Shown here: one piece after another, positions 7,050-14,284 of the stretch | Layout of the letters: every line of letters starts with the position of its first letter | Position numbering within the stretch: position 1 is the stretch's first letter | Assembly: GCA_958405565.1 (NCBI GenBank) | Contig: CATYEN010000024.1 | Span: forward strand, 1-34,882 | Length of the DNA stretch: 34,882 bases | Source: an uncultured Collinsella sp. | Lineage (GTDB): Bacteria; Actinomycetota; Coriobacteriia; Coriobacteriales; Coriobacteriaceae | Direction of reading: 5' to 3' | Translations under genes and position numbers: made by a program | The notes under the pieces: model-generated | What the model was told of the DNA's origin: nothing | What the model saw: the letters and a program-made list of their open reading frames with translations, nothing else | Database searches by the model: none

Positions 7050-7377
7050 CGGCGAGATGTACCGCCCCAAGCCACAAAGCAACCAGCTTGAGATCTTCGG
7101 CCTGGGCATGGCTGGCGAGCAGGACGTTGCCGAGGCCAAGAAGTGGATCGAGGCCAACCCCGAGGCGTGGCAGTTCATGCTCTCCAACGCCCGCCGCCTC
7201 AAGGAGAAGGGCTACGTGTCGATCAACTACCTGGTGAACATGGTGCGCAACGAGCTGCACGTTGGCTGCAAGAACGGCATAGCCCCCGCCCTTGCCCGAA
7301 TCATGGAAGCGCGATACCCGGAGCTGCGCGGAGCCTTCAACAAGCACCGCAGCCAGAGCGATGGGTTCAGCGAATGA
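7042..7377 (+). CDS. Conserved early phage protein, unknown function
   Basis: 111 aa with an alpha-helical core (AEAKKWIEANPEAWQFML, then ARRLKEKGYVSINYLVNMVR) that resembles a family of small siphophage early proteins near recombination genes. The ATG at 7042 overlaps the end of the membrane protein gene, and the stop overlaps the RusA start as ATGA. No catalytic motif is visible. The tail is basic and Ser/Arg-rich. Confidence 0.7.
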   Translation: MRNGEMYRPKPQSNQLEIFGLGMAGEQDVAEAKKWIEANPEAWQFMLSNARRLKEKGYVSINYLVNMVRNELHVGCKNGIAPALARIMEARYPELRGAFNKHRSQSDGFSE

Positions 7378-7835
7378 GCTGGAAGCGCACCCTTGCGGCC
7401 ACGGCGCACATCACCATGCACCCCGCCCAGCTTGTCGGAAAACAGCGCCCCATGACCGACTACCGCAACCACCGCACCTACACGCCGACCAAGACGCTCA
7501 AGACCGAGAAGGCCATCAAGGACGCGTTCCGCGCGGCATACGGCGAGACCTTCGCCAACCACGACGGCCCGGTTGTGATGCGGATCTCGACCACCAGGCC
7601 GCTCGCGAAGAGCAACCCGAAGTACTGGGAGGGCCGCGCCGACCTCGGCAAGCCCGACTGGGACAACCTCGGCAAGCTCGCCTGCGACGCGCTCAACGGG
7701 ATCGCCTTCAAGGACGACTCGCAGGTCGACATGGGAGCCGTCACCAAACGCCCGAGGTCGCCATACGGCACCAAACCACGCATAGACATCCACATCGAGT
7801 ACTTCGTCGAGGAGTACGTGAAGGAGAAGAAATGA
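7374..7835 (+). CDS. rusA: RusA-family Holliday junction resolvase
   Basis: 153 aa, slightly longer than E. coli RusA. It cuts four-way DNA junctions formed during phage recombination and replication. The diagnostic acidic pattern is present: KPDWDN (Asp95, Asp97), then CDALNG (Asp105) and KDDSQV (Asp114, Asp115). These are the Mg-binding residues of the family. The ATG overlaps the preceding TGA and the stop overlaps the next ATG, which indicates coupled translation. The neighbourhood (DUF1351, ERF, SSB) forms a recombination module. Confidence 0.88.
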   Translation: MSWKRTLAATAHITMHPAQLVGKQRPMTDYRNHRTYTPTKTLKTEKAIKDAFRAAYGETFANHDGPVVMRISTTRPLAKSNPKYWEGRADLGKPDWDNLGKLACDALNGIAFKDDSQVDMGAVTKRPRSPYGTKPRIDIHIEYFVEEYVKEKK

Positions 7836-8149
7836 ACGCCAAATACTTCGAAGAGAACGGCTTTGAGGACCTCCACGGGAGCAAGTTCCACAAAGCAGTG
7901 CTCAACCACGCCGCCTGCATCGCGAACAACCTCATGTTCGACGCCACGCATCCTGACAACAACGACGGCGAGACGGAGGCAAACGCCTACCACGTGATGA
8001 TCACGCTTTGCGAGGCCGGGCTTTCCCGAATCGACGAGAAGTGCGTCGCCAAGAGCCGCAAGTTAATCGCCGACAAGATCAAGCCCGTCAGCGAGGAAGA
8101 GCTCGAGTTCGGTCGCGCGTTCCTTGCCGCCGTCCTCGGCATCAAATAG
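7832..8149 (+). CDS. Early phage protein, unknown function
   Basis: 105 aa, acidic, with a His/Asp-rich middle (DATHPDNNDGETEANAYHV) and helices either side. There are two Cys but no paired zinc motif. The ATG at 7832 overlaps the RusA stop (ATGA). The product is not recognised, and its position inside the recombination block is the only functional hint. Confidence 0.65.
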   Translation: MNAKYFEENGFEDLHGSKFHKAVLNHAACIANNLMFDATHPDNNDGETEANAYHVMITLCEAGLSRIDEKCVAKSRKLIADKIKPVSEEELEFGRAFLAAVLGIK

Positions 8150-8160
8150 GAGGTAACGAC

Positions 8161-8364
8161 ATGATCAACGAAGCCACCATCCAGGCGCAGTTCAAGCAGG
8201 CCACCGTGAAGGGAAGCGTGGCGACCCTGCAATTCGAGATCCTGACCGACAACGCCGACGCCTTCCGCATCATCAAGCAGAGCGGCAAGACGGTTTTGCT
8301 CACCGTGGCCGAGCAGCAGCAGGCCATGGACTTCGACGACGAGACGGGCGAGATCTATGGCTAA
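8161..8364 (+). CDS. Small early phage protein, unknown function
   Basis: 67 aa. AGGAGGTAACGAC immediately precedes the ATG at 8161 and fixes the start. It is predicted to be a small beta-rich domain (TVKGSVATLQFEILTDNADA, then KQSGKTVLLTVAEQQ) with an acidic end. It overlaps the DUF1351 gene by 8 bases. Its place before DUF1351/ERF suggests an accessory role in recombination, which is inference. Confidence 0.65.
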   Translation: MINEATIQAQFKQATVKGSVATLQFEILTDNADAFRIIKQSGKTVLLTVAEQQQAMDFDDETGEIYG

Positions 8365-9334
8365 AGAAACCGAACCGCAGCAGGTCGAGGCCGAGGTCAT
8401 CGAAACCGAGGCCACCACGCTTGAGGTCACGTACACCGAGGCCACCATCGCTTCGAACATGGACGCGCTGGAGGCCCACGTGAAGAAGGTCGTCGCCGAC
8501 TACGAGGGCGCCACCTACGACCTCGCGAGCGCCCAGGCCATCAAGGAGGCCAAGCACGACCGCAGCTACCTCAACGGCATCAAGAAGGAGATTGACGAAC
8601 GCCGCAAGGCCGTGAAGCGCGAGTACAACAAGCCGCTCGACGCATTCGAGAGGCGCTGCAAGCAGATCACGGCCATCATCGACGAATCAACCGACGCCAT
8701 CAAGGCGCAGCTCGACGAGGCCGAGCAGACGCGCAAGGACGCGCTCTACTCACGCCTACAGCAGCACTACGAGGAGTTCGCGGGGCTGCTTGCGCCGGTC
8801 GTCCCCTACGAGCGCCTGCATGAGCCGCAGTGGCTCAACAAGACCTTCGGCGAGGTCAAGGCGCAGCAGGCGCTTGAGGCAAAGGTGTCCGACGTGGCCC
8901 GAGACTGGGAAACGCTCAAGGCCCAGCAGGAGGCGATGCCGCACTACGCCGACGCGGAGCGCGAATTCTTCCGCACGCTCGACCTCGGAGCCGCCTTGAA
9001 CGCGGCGCGTTTGGCCGACGAGGAAGACCAGCGCATCGCCGAGCTGAAGGCGGCCATGGCGCCAGAGCCCGAACCGGAACCGATGCCGGAACCAGAGCCT
9101 GAGCCGATCGAGATCCCCGAGCCTGAGCCGATGCCCGCGCCAGTGCCAATGCCCGCCCCCATGCCGGCACCTATGCCAGCACCGGTCGCGGAGCCTTTGG
9201 AGGCGTGGACGGTCGAGGTGCCGAGCGCCACGCGATCGCAGATGCAGGCGCTCGCATCCACGCTCAAGGCGCAGGGAATCACCGGAAGCATCCGCCGGGG
9301 CACGCCAGCCCAGGTGGCAGCGAGGGTGGAGTAG
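8357..9334 (+). CDS. DUF1351 family phage protein with Pro/Glu repeat tail
   Basis: 325 aa. Residues 30-230 match DUF1351, helical proteins that accompany RecT/ERF annealing proteins. The core shows YLNGIKKEIDERRKAVKREY followed by KPLDAFERRCKQITAIIDES. From about 236 to 275 a low-complexity run of PEPEP/MPAP dipeptides forms an extended linker to a small C-terminal domain (SATRSQMQALASTLKAQGIT). The linker is unusual for the family and could vary in length between relatives. The biochemical role is not established. The stop is 3 bases before the ERF start. Confidence 0.82.
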   Translation: MAKETEPQQVEAEVIETEATTLEVTYTEATIASNMDALEAHVKKVVADYEGATYDLASAQAIKEAKHDRSYLNGIKKEIDERRKAVKREYNKPLDAFERRCKQITAIIDESTDAIKAQLDEAEQTRKDALYSRLQQHYEEFAGLLAPVVPYERLHEPQWLNKTFGEVKAQQALEAKVSDVARDWETLKAQQEAMPHYADAEREFFRTLDLGAALNAARLADEEDQRIAELKAAMAPEPEPEPMPEPEPEPIEIPEPEPMPAPVPMPAPMPAPMPAPVAEPLEAWTVEVPSATRSQMQALASTLKAQGITGSIRRGTPAQVAARVE

Positions 9335-9337
9335 ACG

Positions 9338-9907
9338 ATGGCAGAAGACAAGCACATGACGCTGGCCGAGGCCGTGGCCCAGGTGCAGCGATCCGTGGTG
9401 GTGCCCAAGGCACGCTACAACGCCCACGGCAACTTCTATTACCGCTCGATGGAGGACATCGTGGCGGCGCTCAAGGAGCCGTGCAAGGAGGCGGGCATAG
9501 CCTTCACGCTCAACGACAGCATCGTGCAGATCGGCGAGCGCTACTACGTCGAGGCCACGTGCCGCCTGTTCTTCGAGGACGGCCACGGCGATCCCATGGA
9601 CGTGACGGCCTACGCCCGCGAGCCTTTGAGCCAGAAGGGAATGAACGAGGCGCAGGTCACGGGCAGCGCATCCAGCTATGCCAGAAAGTACGCGCTTTGC
9701 GGAGCGTTCGACATCGATGGCACCTCAGACCCAGACACGCTCATGGGAACCGAGAAGCACGCCGAGAAGGAGCCGCCAGAGTTTGGCCAGTTCATCGCCA
9801 AGTGCAAGAGCTGCGGCACCTCCTACGTCTTCGAGAGCCGCCAGCAGTACGAGCAGTTCAAGGCGAACCCCGGGTGCTGCCCGTCCCCCGCATGGCAGGT
9901 CGTGTAG
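9338..9907 (+). CDS. erf: ERF-family single-strand annealing recombinase with zinc ribbon
   Basis: 189 aa. The N-terminal 130 residues carry the ERF pattern: NAHGNFYYRSMEDIVAALK, a beta-rich middle, then QVTGSASSYARKYALCGAF and a DGTSDPD acidic end. It anneals complementary single strands in phage recombination. The C-terminus adds a probable zinc-binding domain (CKSC near 154, then CC near 182), a common extension. SSB, RusA and DUF1351 nearby complete a recombination set. The start ATG has only a weak ribosome site, so translation may couple to DUF1351. Confidence 0.88.
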   Translation: MAEDKHMTLAEAVAQVQRSVVVPKARYNAHGNFYYRSMEDIVAALKEPCKEAGIAFTLNDSIVQIGERYYVEATCRLFFEDGHGDPMDVTAYAREPLSQKGMNEAQVTGSASSYARKYALCGAFDIDGTSDPDTLMGTEKHAEKEPPEFGQFIAKCKSCGTSYVFESRQQYEQFKANPGCCPSPAWQVV

Positions 9908-9910
9908 GCC

Positions 9911-10258
9911 ATGCAAGATCTCTACGCCGAGCGCATGCAGCTCTTCGACAGGCTCATGGACGAGCTTCAGGCGCTGCGCAACAGCGGAAGCCAGTACGCC
10001 GAGAACGAGGCCGAGTACCGCAAGGCGCTGCGCATCGCGATTCTTGAGGAGCGATCCAAGGGAACGCCCGTGACGGTGATAAGCGACCTCTGCCGAGGCC
10101 GGGAGGACATAGCCGAGCTGAAGCAGCGCAGGGACTGCTCCGAAGCGCTCTACAAGGCGAGCCAAGAGGCGATAAACGTGTACAAGCTCAAGATCCGAAC
10201 CGTCGACGAGGACATAAAGCGCACCTGGTCCAACGGGACGGGCGAAGGGAGTTACTAA
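9911..10258 (+). CDS. Conserved helical phage protein beside SSB
   Basis: 115 aa, predicted long helices throughout. The centre has EYRKALRIAILEERSKGTPV followed by TVISDLCRG and a second helical half, a pattern seen in small proteins between annealing protein and SSB in Gram-positive siphophages. No enzyme motif is visible. It starts 3 bases after ERF and stops directly against the SSB start, so it belongs to the same coupled unit. Confidence 0.72.
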   Translation: MQDLYAERMQLFDRLMDELQALRNSGSQYAENEAEYRKALRIAILEERSKGTPVTVISDLCRGREDIAELKQRRDCSEALYKASQEAINVYKLKIRTVDEDIKRTWSNGTGEGSY

Positions 10259-10822
10259 ATGTCAATCAACCGAGTGAACATCAGCGGCAACTTGACCCGC
10301 GACCCCGAGCTGCGGGCTACCCAGGGCGGCATGCAGGTTCTGGGCTTCGGCGTGGCCGTCAACGACCGCCGCCGCAACCAGCAAACCGGCGAGTGGGAAG
10401 ACTACCCGAACTTCGTGGACTGCACGATGTTCGGCAACCGCGCCGAGACCATGGGCCGCATCCTGCACAAGGGCATGAAGGTGGCCATCGAGGGCAAGCT
10501 GCGCTATTCGAGCTGGGACAAGGACGGCCAGCGCCGATCCAAGCTTGAGGTGATCGTGGACGAGATCGAGCTCATGAGCCAGAAGCAGGGCCAGCAAGCG
10601 TCGCAGGGATACCAGCAGCAGCACGCGCCGCAGCCCGCCCCGCAGGCGGCGCCGCAGCAGTGGAACGCGCAGCAGGCCTACCAGCAAGCCCCGACGGCAC
10701 CGCAGGGCTACCAGCAGGCGCCCGCACAGTACGCGCCGCAGCCCGCCCCGCAGGCGGCGCCGCAGCAAGCGCCCATGCCGCCCGCCCAGGAAAGCCTGTA
10801 CGACGGCGACATCCCGTTTTAG
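10259..10822 (+). CDS. ssb: Single-stranded DNA-binding protein
   Basis: 187 aa. Residues 1-110 form the OB fold (INRVNISGNLTRDPELR, FVDCTMFGNRAE, VAIEGKLRYSSW). A long Gln/Ala/Pro-rich linker follows, ending in the acidic tip YDGDIPF that recruits partner proteins in bacterial SSBs. The linker contains an exact 37-bp direct repeat (10623-10659 and 10731-10767, in frame), so part of it grew by duplication. It protects single strands for the ERF and DnaC-like partners. Confidence 0.95.
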   Translation: MSINRVNISGNLTRDPELRATQGGMQVLGFGVAVNDRRRNQQTGEWEDYPNFVDCTMFGNRAETMGRILHKGMKVAIEGKLRYSSWDKDGQRRSKLEVIVDEIELMSQKQGQQASQGYQQQHAPQPAPQAAPQQWNAQQAYQQAPTAPQGYQQAPAQYAPQPAPQAAPQQAPMPPAQESLYDGDIPF

Positions 10823-10858
10823 GAGCCATCGTGCGAGCGGAAATCGGCGGTGAAGGCG

Positions 10859-11473
10859 ATGACTGAGGAAAAGCGGATGAACTTCTACCGCACCTTCTAC
10901 GACCTCACGACGCTTCTACCGGAGGCCGAACGAAGGAAGGTGAACACGGCCCTGCTCGACTACTTCTTCGAAGGCATCGAACCGAAGGGTTTGAGCGAGA
11001 GCGGAATGAAGGTTTTCAAGGGCTGCGAGGGGCGCATTTCGAAAAGCAGGACGAACGCCGCAAACGTGGCTAATCGGTACAGCGATTCGAAGCCTACGAA
11101 CGAACCTACGGAAGACGCTACGAACGATGCTGCGGAAGGGTCTACTAAACCCCTCCCAGATAGAGAAAGAGATAGAGAAGTAGATAAGGAAGGAGCTAAG
11201 GAGAAAAGGAAGGCGGCGCGTTTCCGCGCCCCTTCCCCCGCCGAGGTGTCCGAGTATGCCCAGCAATACGCCGCAACGAAGAACCTCGACCTCCGCGCCA
11301 TCGACTTCGATCCCGAGTACTTCTGCGACTACTACGAGTCAAACGGATGGCATGTCGGCAAACAGCCGATGAAGGATTGGAAGGCAACGGTGCGCCGATG
11401 GCTGCGCACCTCGAAGCCCAAAAACGGCATTGCGAAGGAGGTGCCAGACGATGGATTTTCGGCCTACGACTGA
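10859..11473 (+). CDS. Phage replication protein (DUF6291-like N-terminus, replisome organiser type)
   Basis: 204 aa. The N-terminal helical domain (MNFYRTFYDLTTLLPEAERR, then LLDYFFEGIEPKGL) resembles DUF6291. A hydrophilic acidic/basic linker follows, with an AT-richer stretch at 11150-11200. The C-terminal domain (SPAEVSEYAQQYA, then YCESNGW-like YYESNGWHVG, MKDWKATVRRWLR) is typical of phage replication initiators next to a DnaC-like loader. It probably binds the origin and recruits the loader. ATG 10859 is taken, but GTG at 10850 and ATG at 10877 are alternatives. The stop overlaps the loader start by 23 bases. Confidence 0.75.
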   Translation: MTEEKRMNFYRTFYDLTTLLPEAERRKVNTALLDYFFEGIEPKGLSESGMKVFKGCEGRISKSRTNAANVANRYSDSKPTNEPTEDATNDAAEGSTKPLPDRERDREVDKEGAKEKRKAARFRAPSPAEVSEYAQQYAATKNLDLRAIDFDPEYFCDYYESNGWHVGKQPMKDWKATVRRWLRTSKPKNGIAKEVPDDGFSAYD

Positions 11474-12164
11474 GTGCCCGCACTGCGGCGCGACCCTCAA
11501 GGCCCGCACCACGCGGCTCGCTGGGCGGACGCTGTTCTGCGGCTACGAGCAGTGCGGCTGCGCGGGCGCCGAGGCCGAGCGCGAGAAGGAGCGCCAGGTC
11601 GAGGCGGAGGCCGCACGCAAGGCGGTTCAGGACAAGGCCATGCATGACTGGAAGCGCGCCGGCGTTCCCGAGCGCTACATGAGCCTCGACCACCCCTTGG
11701 CCGCCGAGATCGCCGACGGCATGAAGAACGGCCAGTGGGTGTACCTATGGGGCGACGTGGGAACGCGCAAGACCACGTGCGCCGCAGCCGTGGCCAAGCG
11801 CCTTGCGGGAGGCAAGCGGTCGGTGCTCATGGCCCCGATGTACCGCATCCTCGACGAGATCCAGCGCAGCTTCCACGACGGCGGCGACCCGCTCAAGCGC
11901 TACGCCGAGGTGCGCTACCTGATCGTGGACGACCTGGGCAAGCGCAGGCCGACGGGTTTCGTTTTGGACAGCCTGTTCAGCCTGATCGACCAGCGCTACT
12001 CCGCGATGCTGCCCACGCTGGTAACAACGCAGTACAAGCCAAGCGACCTCGTGCGCAGGCTCGCCGAGCAGGGAGACCCCGACACCGCCAAGGCCATCGT
12101 GTCGCGGCTCAGGGGCGGCGCGAGGGTCGTGCACTTCGACGGCCCGGACGGGAGGTTGCAATGA
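11451..12164 (+). CDS. dnaC: DnaC-like helicase loader ATPase with altered Walker A
   Basis: 237 aa AAA+ protein. An N-terminal zinc ribbon (CPHC at 9-12, C30, C35, C37) and a charged helix lead to the ATPase. Walker B is YLIVDD (156-161), and VTTQY (191-195) is the sensor region. The Walker A at 101-108 reads GDVGTRKT, with Arg where the P-loop normally has Gly before Lys, which may weaken nucleotide binding. AAGGAGGT at 11436-11443 fixes the ATG at 11451. The last 64 codons are repeated in the 824-bp duplication. It would load the host DnaB helicase together with the upstream protein. Confidence 0.88.
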   Translation: MDFRPTTECPHCGATLKARTTRLAGRTLFCGYEQCGCAGAEAEREKERQVEAEAARKAVQDKAMHDWKRAGVPERYMSLDHPLAAEIADGMKNGQWVYLWGDVGTRKTTCAAAVAKRLAGGKRSVLMAPMYRILDEIQRSFHDGGDPLKRYAEVRYLIVDDLGKRRPTGFVLDSLFSLIDQRYSAMLPTLVTTQYKPSDLVRRLAEQGDPDTAKAIVSRLRGGARVVHFDGPDGRLQ

Positions 12165-12616
12165 TCCTCGATGCAGGGGTGCTTCGCGGCTACCCCAAGG
12201 AGCGAGCCGAGCTTTACGGCAAGCCGCACCTGGGGGCGCACTACACCCACGGCAAGGCATACGAGGCGCTTTCGCCCCGCTGCTGCGTATGCGGCAGGCG
12301 CGCCGGTAGCGTGCACCACGTGGCGCACCGCTCTTGGGGCGAGACGTTCCGCCTTGTGACCCCGTGCGGCACCTGGGACTTGCGAAGCCCGCTGTTCTGC
12401 CTCTGCGGCAGCGGCACCACCGGGTGCCACGACAAGTTCCACGGCGGGGCGCGGCTCAAGGCCGAGTGGGCGTGGCGCTCGAAGGTCTACGAGGAGGCGT
12501 GGTGGACTGGCGAGCTGTTGCAGGTCTACGAGCCTCACAGCCCCGGCCTCTACGAATACGGATATTGGCTGATCACAGACAGTGACGGCAACGAGATGAT
12601 ACGTGAAGGGATGTAA
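12161..12616 (+). CDS. HNH-like nuclease, copy 1
   Basis: 151 aa with a zinc-supported His/Cys arrangement: CCVC (41-44), HH (52-53) in SVHHVAHRSWG, then CLC (80-82), GCH (88-90) and FH (93-94). This order (CxxC, HH, C, CH) fits HNH/beta-beta-alpha metal nucleases in phage early operons. The catalytic His would be one of the HH pair. GGGAGG at 12150-12155 and an ATGA overlap with dnaC fix the start. The protein is identical to copy 2 because of the tandem duplication. A structural zinc protein without nuclease activity remains possible. Confidence 0.68.
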   Translation: MILDAGVLRGYPKERAELYGKPHLGAHYTHGKAYEALSPRCCVCGRRAGSVHHVAHRSWGETFRLVTPCGTWDLRSPLFCLCGSGTTGCHDKFHGGARLKAEWAWRSKVYEEAWWTGELLQVYEPHSPGLYEYGYWLITDSDGNEMIREGM

Positions 12617-12619
12617 CCC

Positions 12620-12988
12620 ATGGAGATCAAGACATGCGAGCAGTACGTGCTCGACCAGTTGGAGCAGGCGCTGGCGGAGCGCGATTGGCTGCGCGGCAAG
12701 CTTGAGCAGGCGCAGGACGAGGCAGAGGAGCTGCGCGGCAAGCTCATGGAACGCGGCGAGCGCGACGCCTCGAAAGTCGAGCAGGCCATCCGCAGCCTGT
12801 TCAGCCTGATCGACCAGCGCTACTCCGCGATGCTGCCCACGCTGGTAACAACGCAGTACAAGCCAAGCGACCTCGTGCGCAGGCTCGCCGAGCAGGGAGA
12901 CCCCGACACCGCCAAGGCCATCGTGTCGCGGCTCAGGGGCGGCGCGAGGGTCGTGCACTTCGACGGCCCGGACGGGAGGTTGCAATGA
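12620..12988 (+). pseudogene. Chimeric ORF: coiled-coil N-terminus fused to DnaC C-terminus
   Basis: 122 aa made by the tandem duplication. Residues 1-58 equal the start of the coiled-coil protein encoded at 13444, and residues 59-122 equal DnaC residues 174-237 (from SLFSLIDQRYS on). The junction at 12793 happens to be in frame. The chimera lacks Walker A and B, so it cannot load helicase. It keeps the start context and the ATGA overlap with the second HNH-like copy, so it is probably translated. It may be inert or may interfere with DnaC. Confidence 0.82.
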
Positions 12989-13440
12989 TCCTCGATGCAG
13001 GGGTGCTTCGCGGCTACCCCAAGGAGCGAGCCGAGCTTTACGGCAAGCCGCACCTGGGGGCGCACTACACCCACGGCAAGGCATACGAGGCGCTTTCGCC
13101 CCGCTGCTGCGTATGCGGCAGGCGCGCCGGTAGCGTGCACCACGTGGCGCACCGCTCTTGGGGCGAGACGTTCCGCCTTGTGACCCCGTGCGGCACCTGG
13201 GACTTGCGAAGCCCGCTGTTCTGCCTCTGCGGCAGCGGCACCACCGGGTGCCACGACAAGTTCCACGGCGGGGCGCGGCTCAAGGCCGAGTGGGCGTGGC
13301 GCTCGAAGGTCTACGAGGAGGCGTGGTGGACTGGCGAGCTGTTGCAGGTCTACGAGCCTCACAGCCCCGGCCTCTACGAATACGGATATTGGCTGATCAC
13401 AGACAGTGACGGCAACGAGATGATACGTGAAGGGATGTAA
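12985..13440 (+). CDS. HNH-like nuclease, copy 2
   Basis: An exact second copy of the 151-aa protein at 12161-12616, with the same CxxC, HH, CLC and CH residues. Its start overlaps the stop of the chimeric ORF as ATGA, as copy 1 does with dnaC. Before the duplication there was one such gene between dnaC and the coiled-coil gene. Two identical copies double the dosage and make the region prone to loss of one unit by homologous recombination. Confidence 0.68.
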   Translation: MILDAGVLRGYPKERAELYGKPHLGAHYTHGKAYEALSPRCCVCGRRAGSVHHVAHRSWGETFRLVTPCGTWDLRSPLFCLCGSGTTGCHDKFHGGARLKAEWAWRSKVYEEAWWTGELLQVYEPHSPGLYEYGYWLITDSDGNEMIREGM

Positions 13441-13443
13441 CCC

Positions 13444-13839
13444 ATGGAGATCAAGACATGCGAGCAGTACGTGCTCGACCAGTTGGAGCAGGCGCTGGCG
13501 GAGCGCGATTGGCTGCGCGGCAAGCTTGAGCAGGCGCAGGACGAGGCAGAGGAGCTGCGCGGCAAGCTCATGGAACGCGGCGAGCGCGACGCCTCGAAAG
13601 TCGAGCAGGCCATCCGCAAGGAGGGCCGCGCAAAGCTCTACCGCGACGGCACCGGCTACCGAACCAGCGTCAACAGCGGCGGCAGCCTTATCCCGTTTGA
13701 GGACTGGTGCATCGAGCACGTGGGGTACTCAAGCCCGCGCTACGGGATGACCAAGACCGAGTTCATCGCCTACTTCGAGCCGGAGTTCCGCGCCGAGTAC
13801 GAAGAGCTAGCCGAAGAGTGGAAGGCGGAGCAGGAATGA
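13444..13839 (+). CDS. Coiled-coil early phage protein, unknown function
   Basis: 131 aa. Residues 1-58 are a strong coiled-coil (YVLDQLEQALAERDWLRGKL, then EQAQDEAEELRGKL). The remainder is a small domain with a Tyr/Gly-rich middle (YRDGTGYRTSVNSGGSLIPF) and acidic end. It starts 3 bases after the HNH-like stop. This is the complete version whose first 58 codons also head the chimeric ORF at 12620. The stop overlaps the next ATG. Function is not recognised. Confidence 0.72.
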   Translation: MEIKTCEQYVLDQLEQALAERDWLRGKLEQAQDEAEELRGKLMERGERDASKVEQAIRKEGRAKLYRDGTGYRTSVNSGGSLIPFEDWCIEHVGYSSPRYGMTKTEFIAYFEPEFRAEYEELAEEWKAEQE

Positions 13840-14051
13840 TCGGGATCTACGAGCGCTCGCTTTGCCAGAGCTACGCCAGCGCCTACAGGGCGGGCATCAA
13901 GATCGGCGAGGCCGAGACGCGCGAGGACGCGCTGAAGCAGGTCGAGGCCATGACCGAGGACAGCTACCAGTGCTTCGCCGTCGACGATGACGGCACGTGC
14001 ATCGACCTGACGGGCACGTTCCCCGGATGCCTCGCGGGGGTGGTGAAATGA
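13836..14051 (+). CDS. Small early phage protein, unknown function
   Basis: 71 aa, acidic. A helical first half (SLCQSYASAYRAGIKIGEAE) is followed by a short beta-rich part (YQCFAVDDDGTCIDLTG). Coupled by ATGA overlaps to both neighbours. No motif or family is recognised. Part of the run of very small ORFs between the replication genes and the methyltransferase. Confidence 0.62.
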   Translation: MIGIYERSLCQSYASAYRAGIKIGEAETREDALKQVEAMTEDSYQCFAVDDDGTCIDLTGTFPGCLAGVVK

Positions 14052-14284
14052 GCTGCGAGTACTGCGAGGAAGAGCGAAACCTGTTCGCAAGCGCCGAAGG
14101 CCGCGCATGCGACATCGACGAGGTTGCGGTCGGGCGCTTGTGCTTCTTGAGCAAAGACAAGCAGCCCAAGGAGTCGTATGCGATCGTCGTTACGTTTGAC
14201 AACAGCGACTATTGCTACACGAAGGACATCAACTACTGCCCGATGTGCGGCGCGAAACTGGGCGGCGATGCGAATGACGCGTAA
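14048..14284 (+). CDS. Small Cys-rich (zinc-ribbon) early protein
   Basis: 78 aa. CEYC at residues 3-6 and CPMCGAKL near the C-terminus form two CxxC pairs, typical of a zinc ribbon split by an insert. The final CPMCG is common in small phage proteins of Gram-positive hosts. Coupled by an ATGA overlap upstream and an 11-base overlap downstream. Zinc binding is inferred, and no target is known. Confidence 0.7.
   Translation: MSCEYCEEERNLFASAEGRACDIDEVAVGRLCFLSKDKQPKESYAIVVTFDNSDYCYTKDINYCPMCGAKLGGDANDA

Larger units (their letters stand above)
11969..13618. repeat. 824-bp perfect tandem duplication
   Basis: Unit 1 (11969-12792) and unit 2 (12793-13616) appear identical wherever compared, including all encoded proteins. 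The outer edges share only CA (11969-11970, 12793-12794, 13617-13618), a 2-bp microhomology. Each unit contains the end of dnaC, the HNH-like gene and the start of the coiled-coil gene. It is either very recent or an assembly error. Confidence 0.93.

Noticed and set aside
7227..7793. 188-codon minus-strand frame opposite RusA
   Set aside because: RusA motifs on the + strand are clear and the antisense frame shows only mirrored composition.
11996..13084. Long antisense frame of 362 codons opposite dnaC and the HNH-like gene
   Set aside because: It is a shadow of high-GC coding sequence, repeated because of the duplication, and has no ribosome site or recognisable protein pattern.
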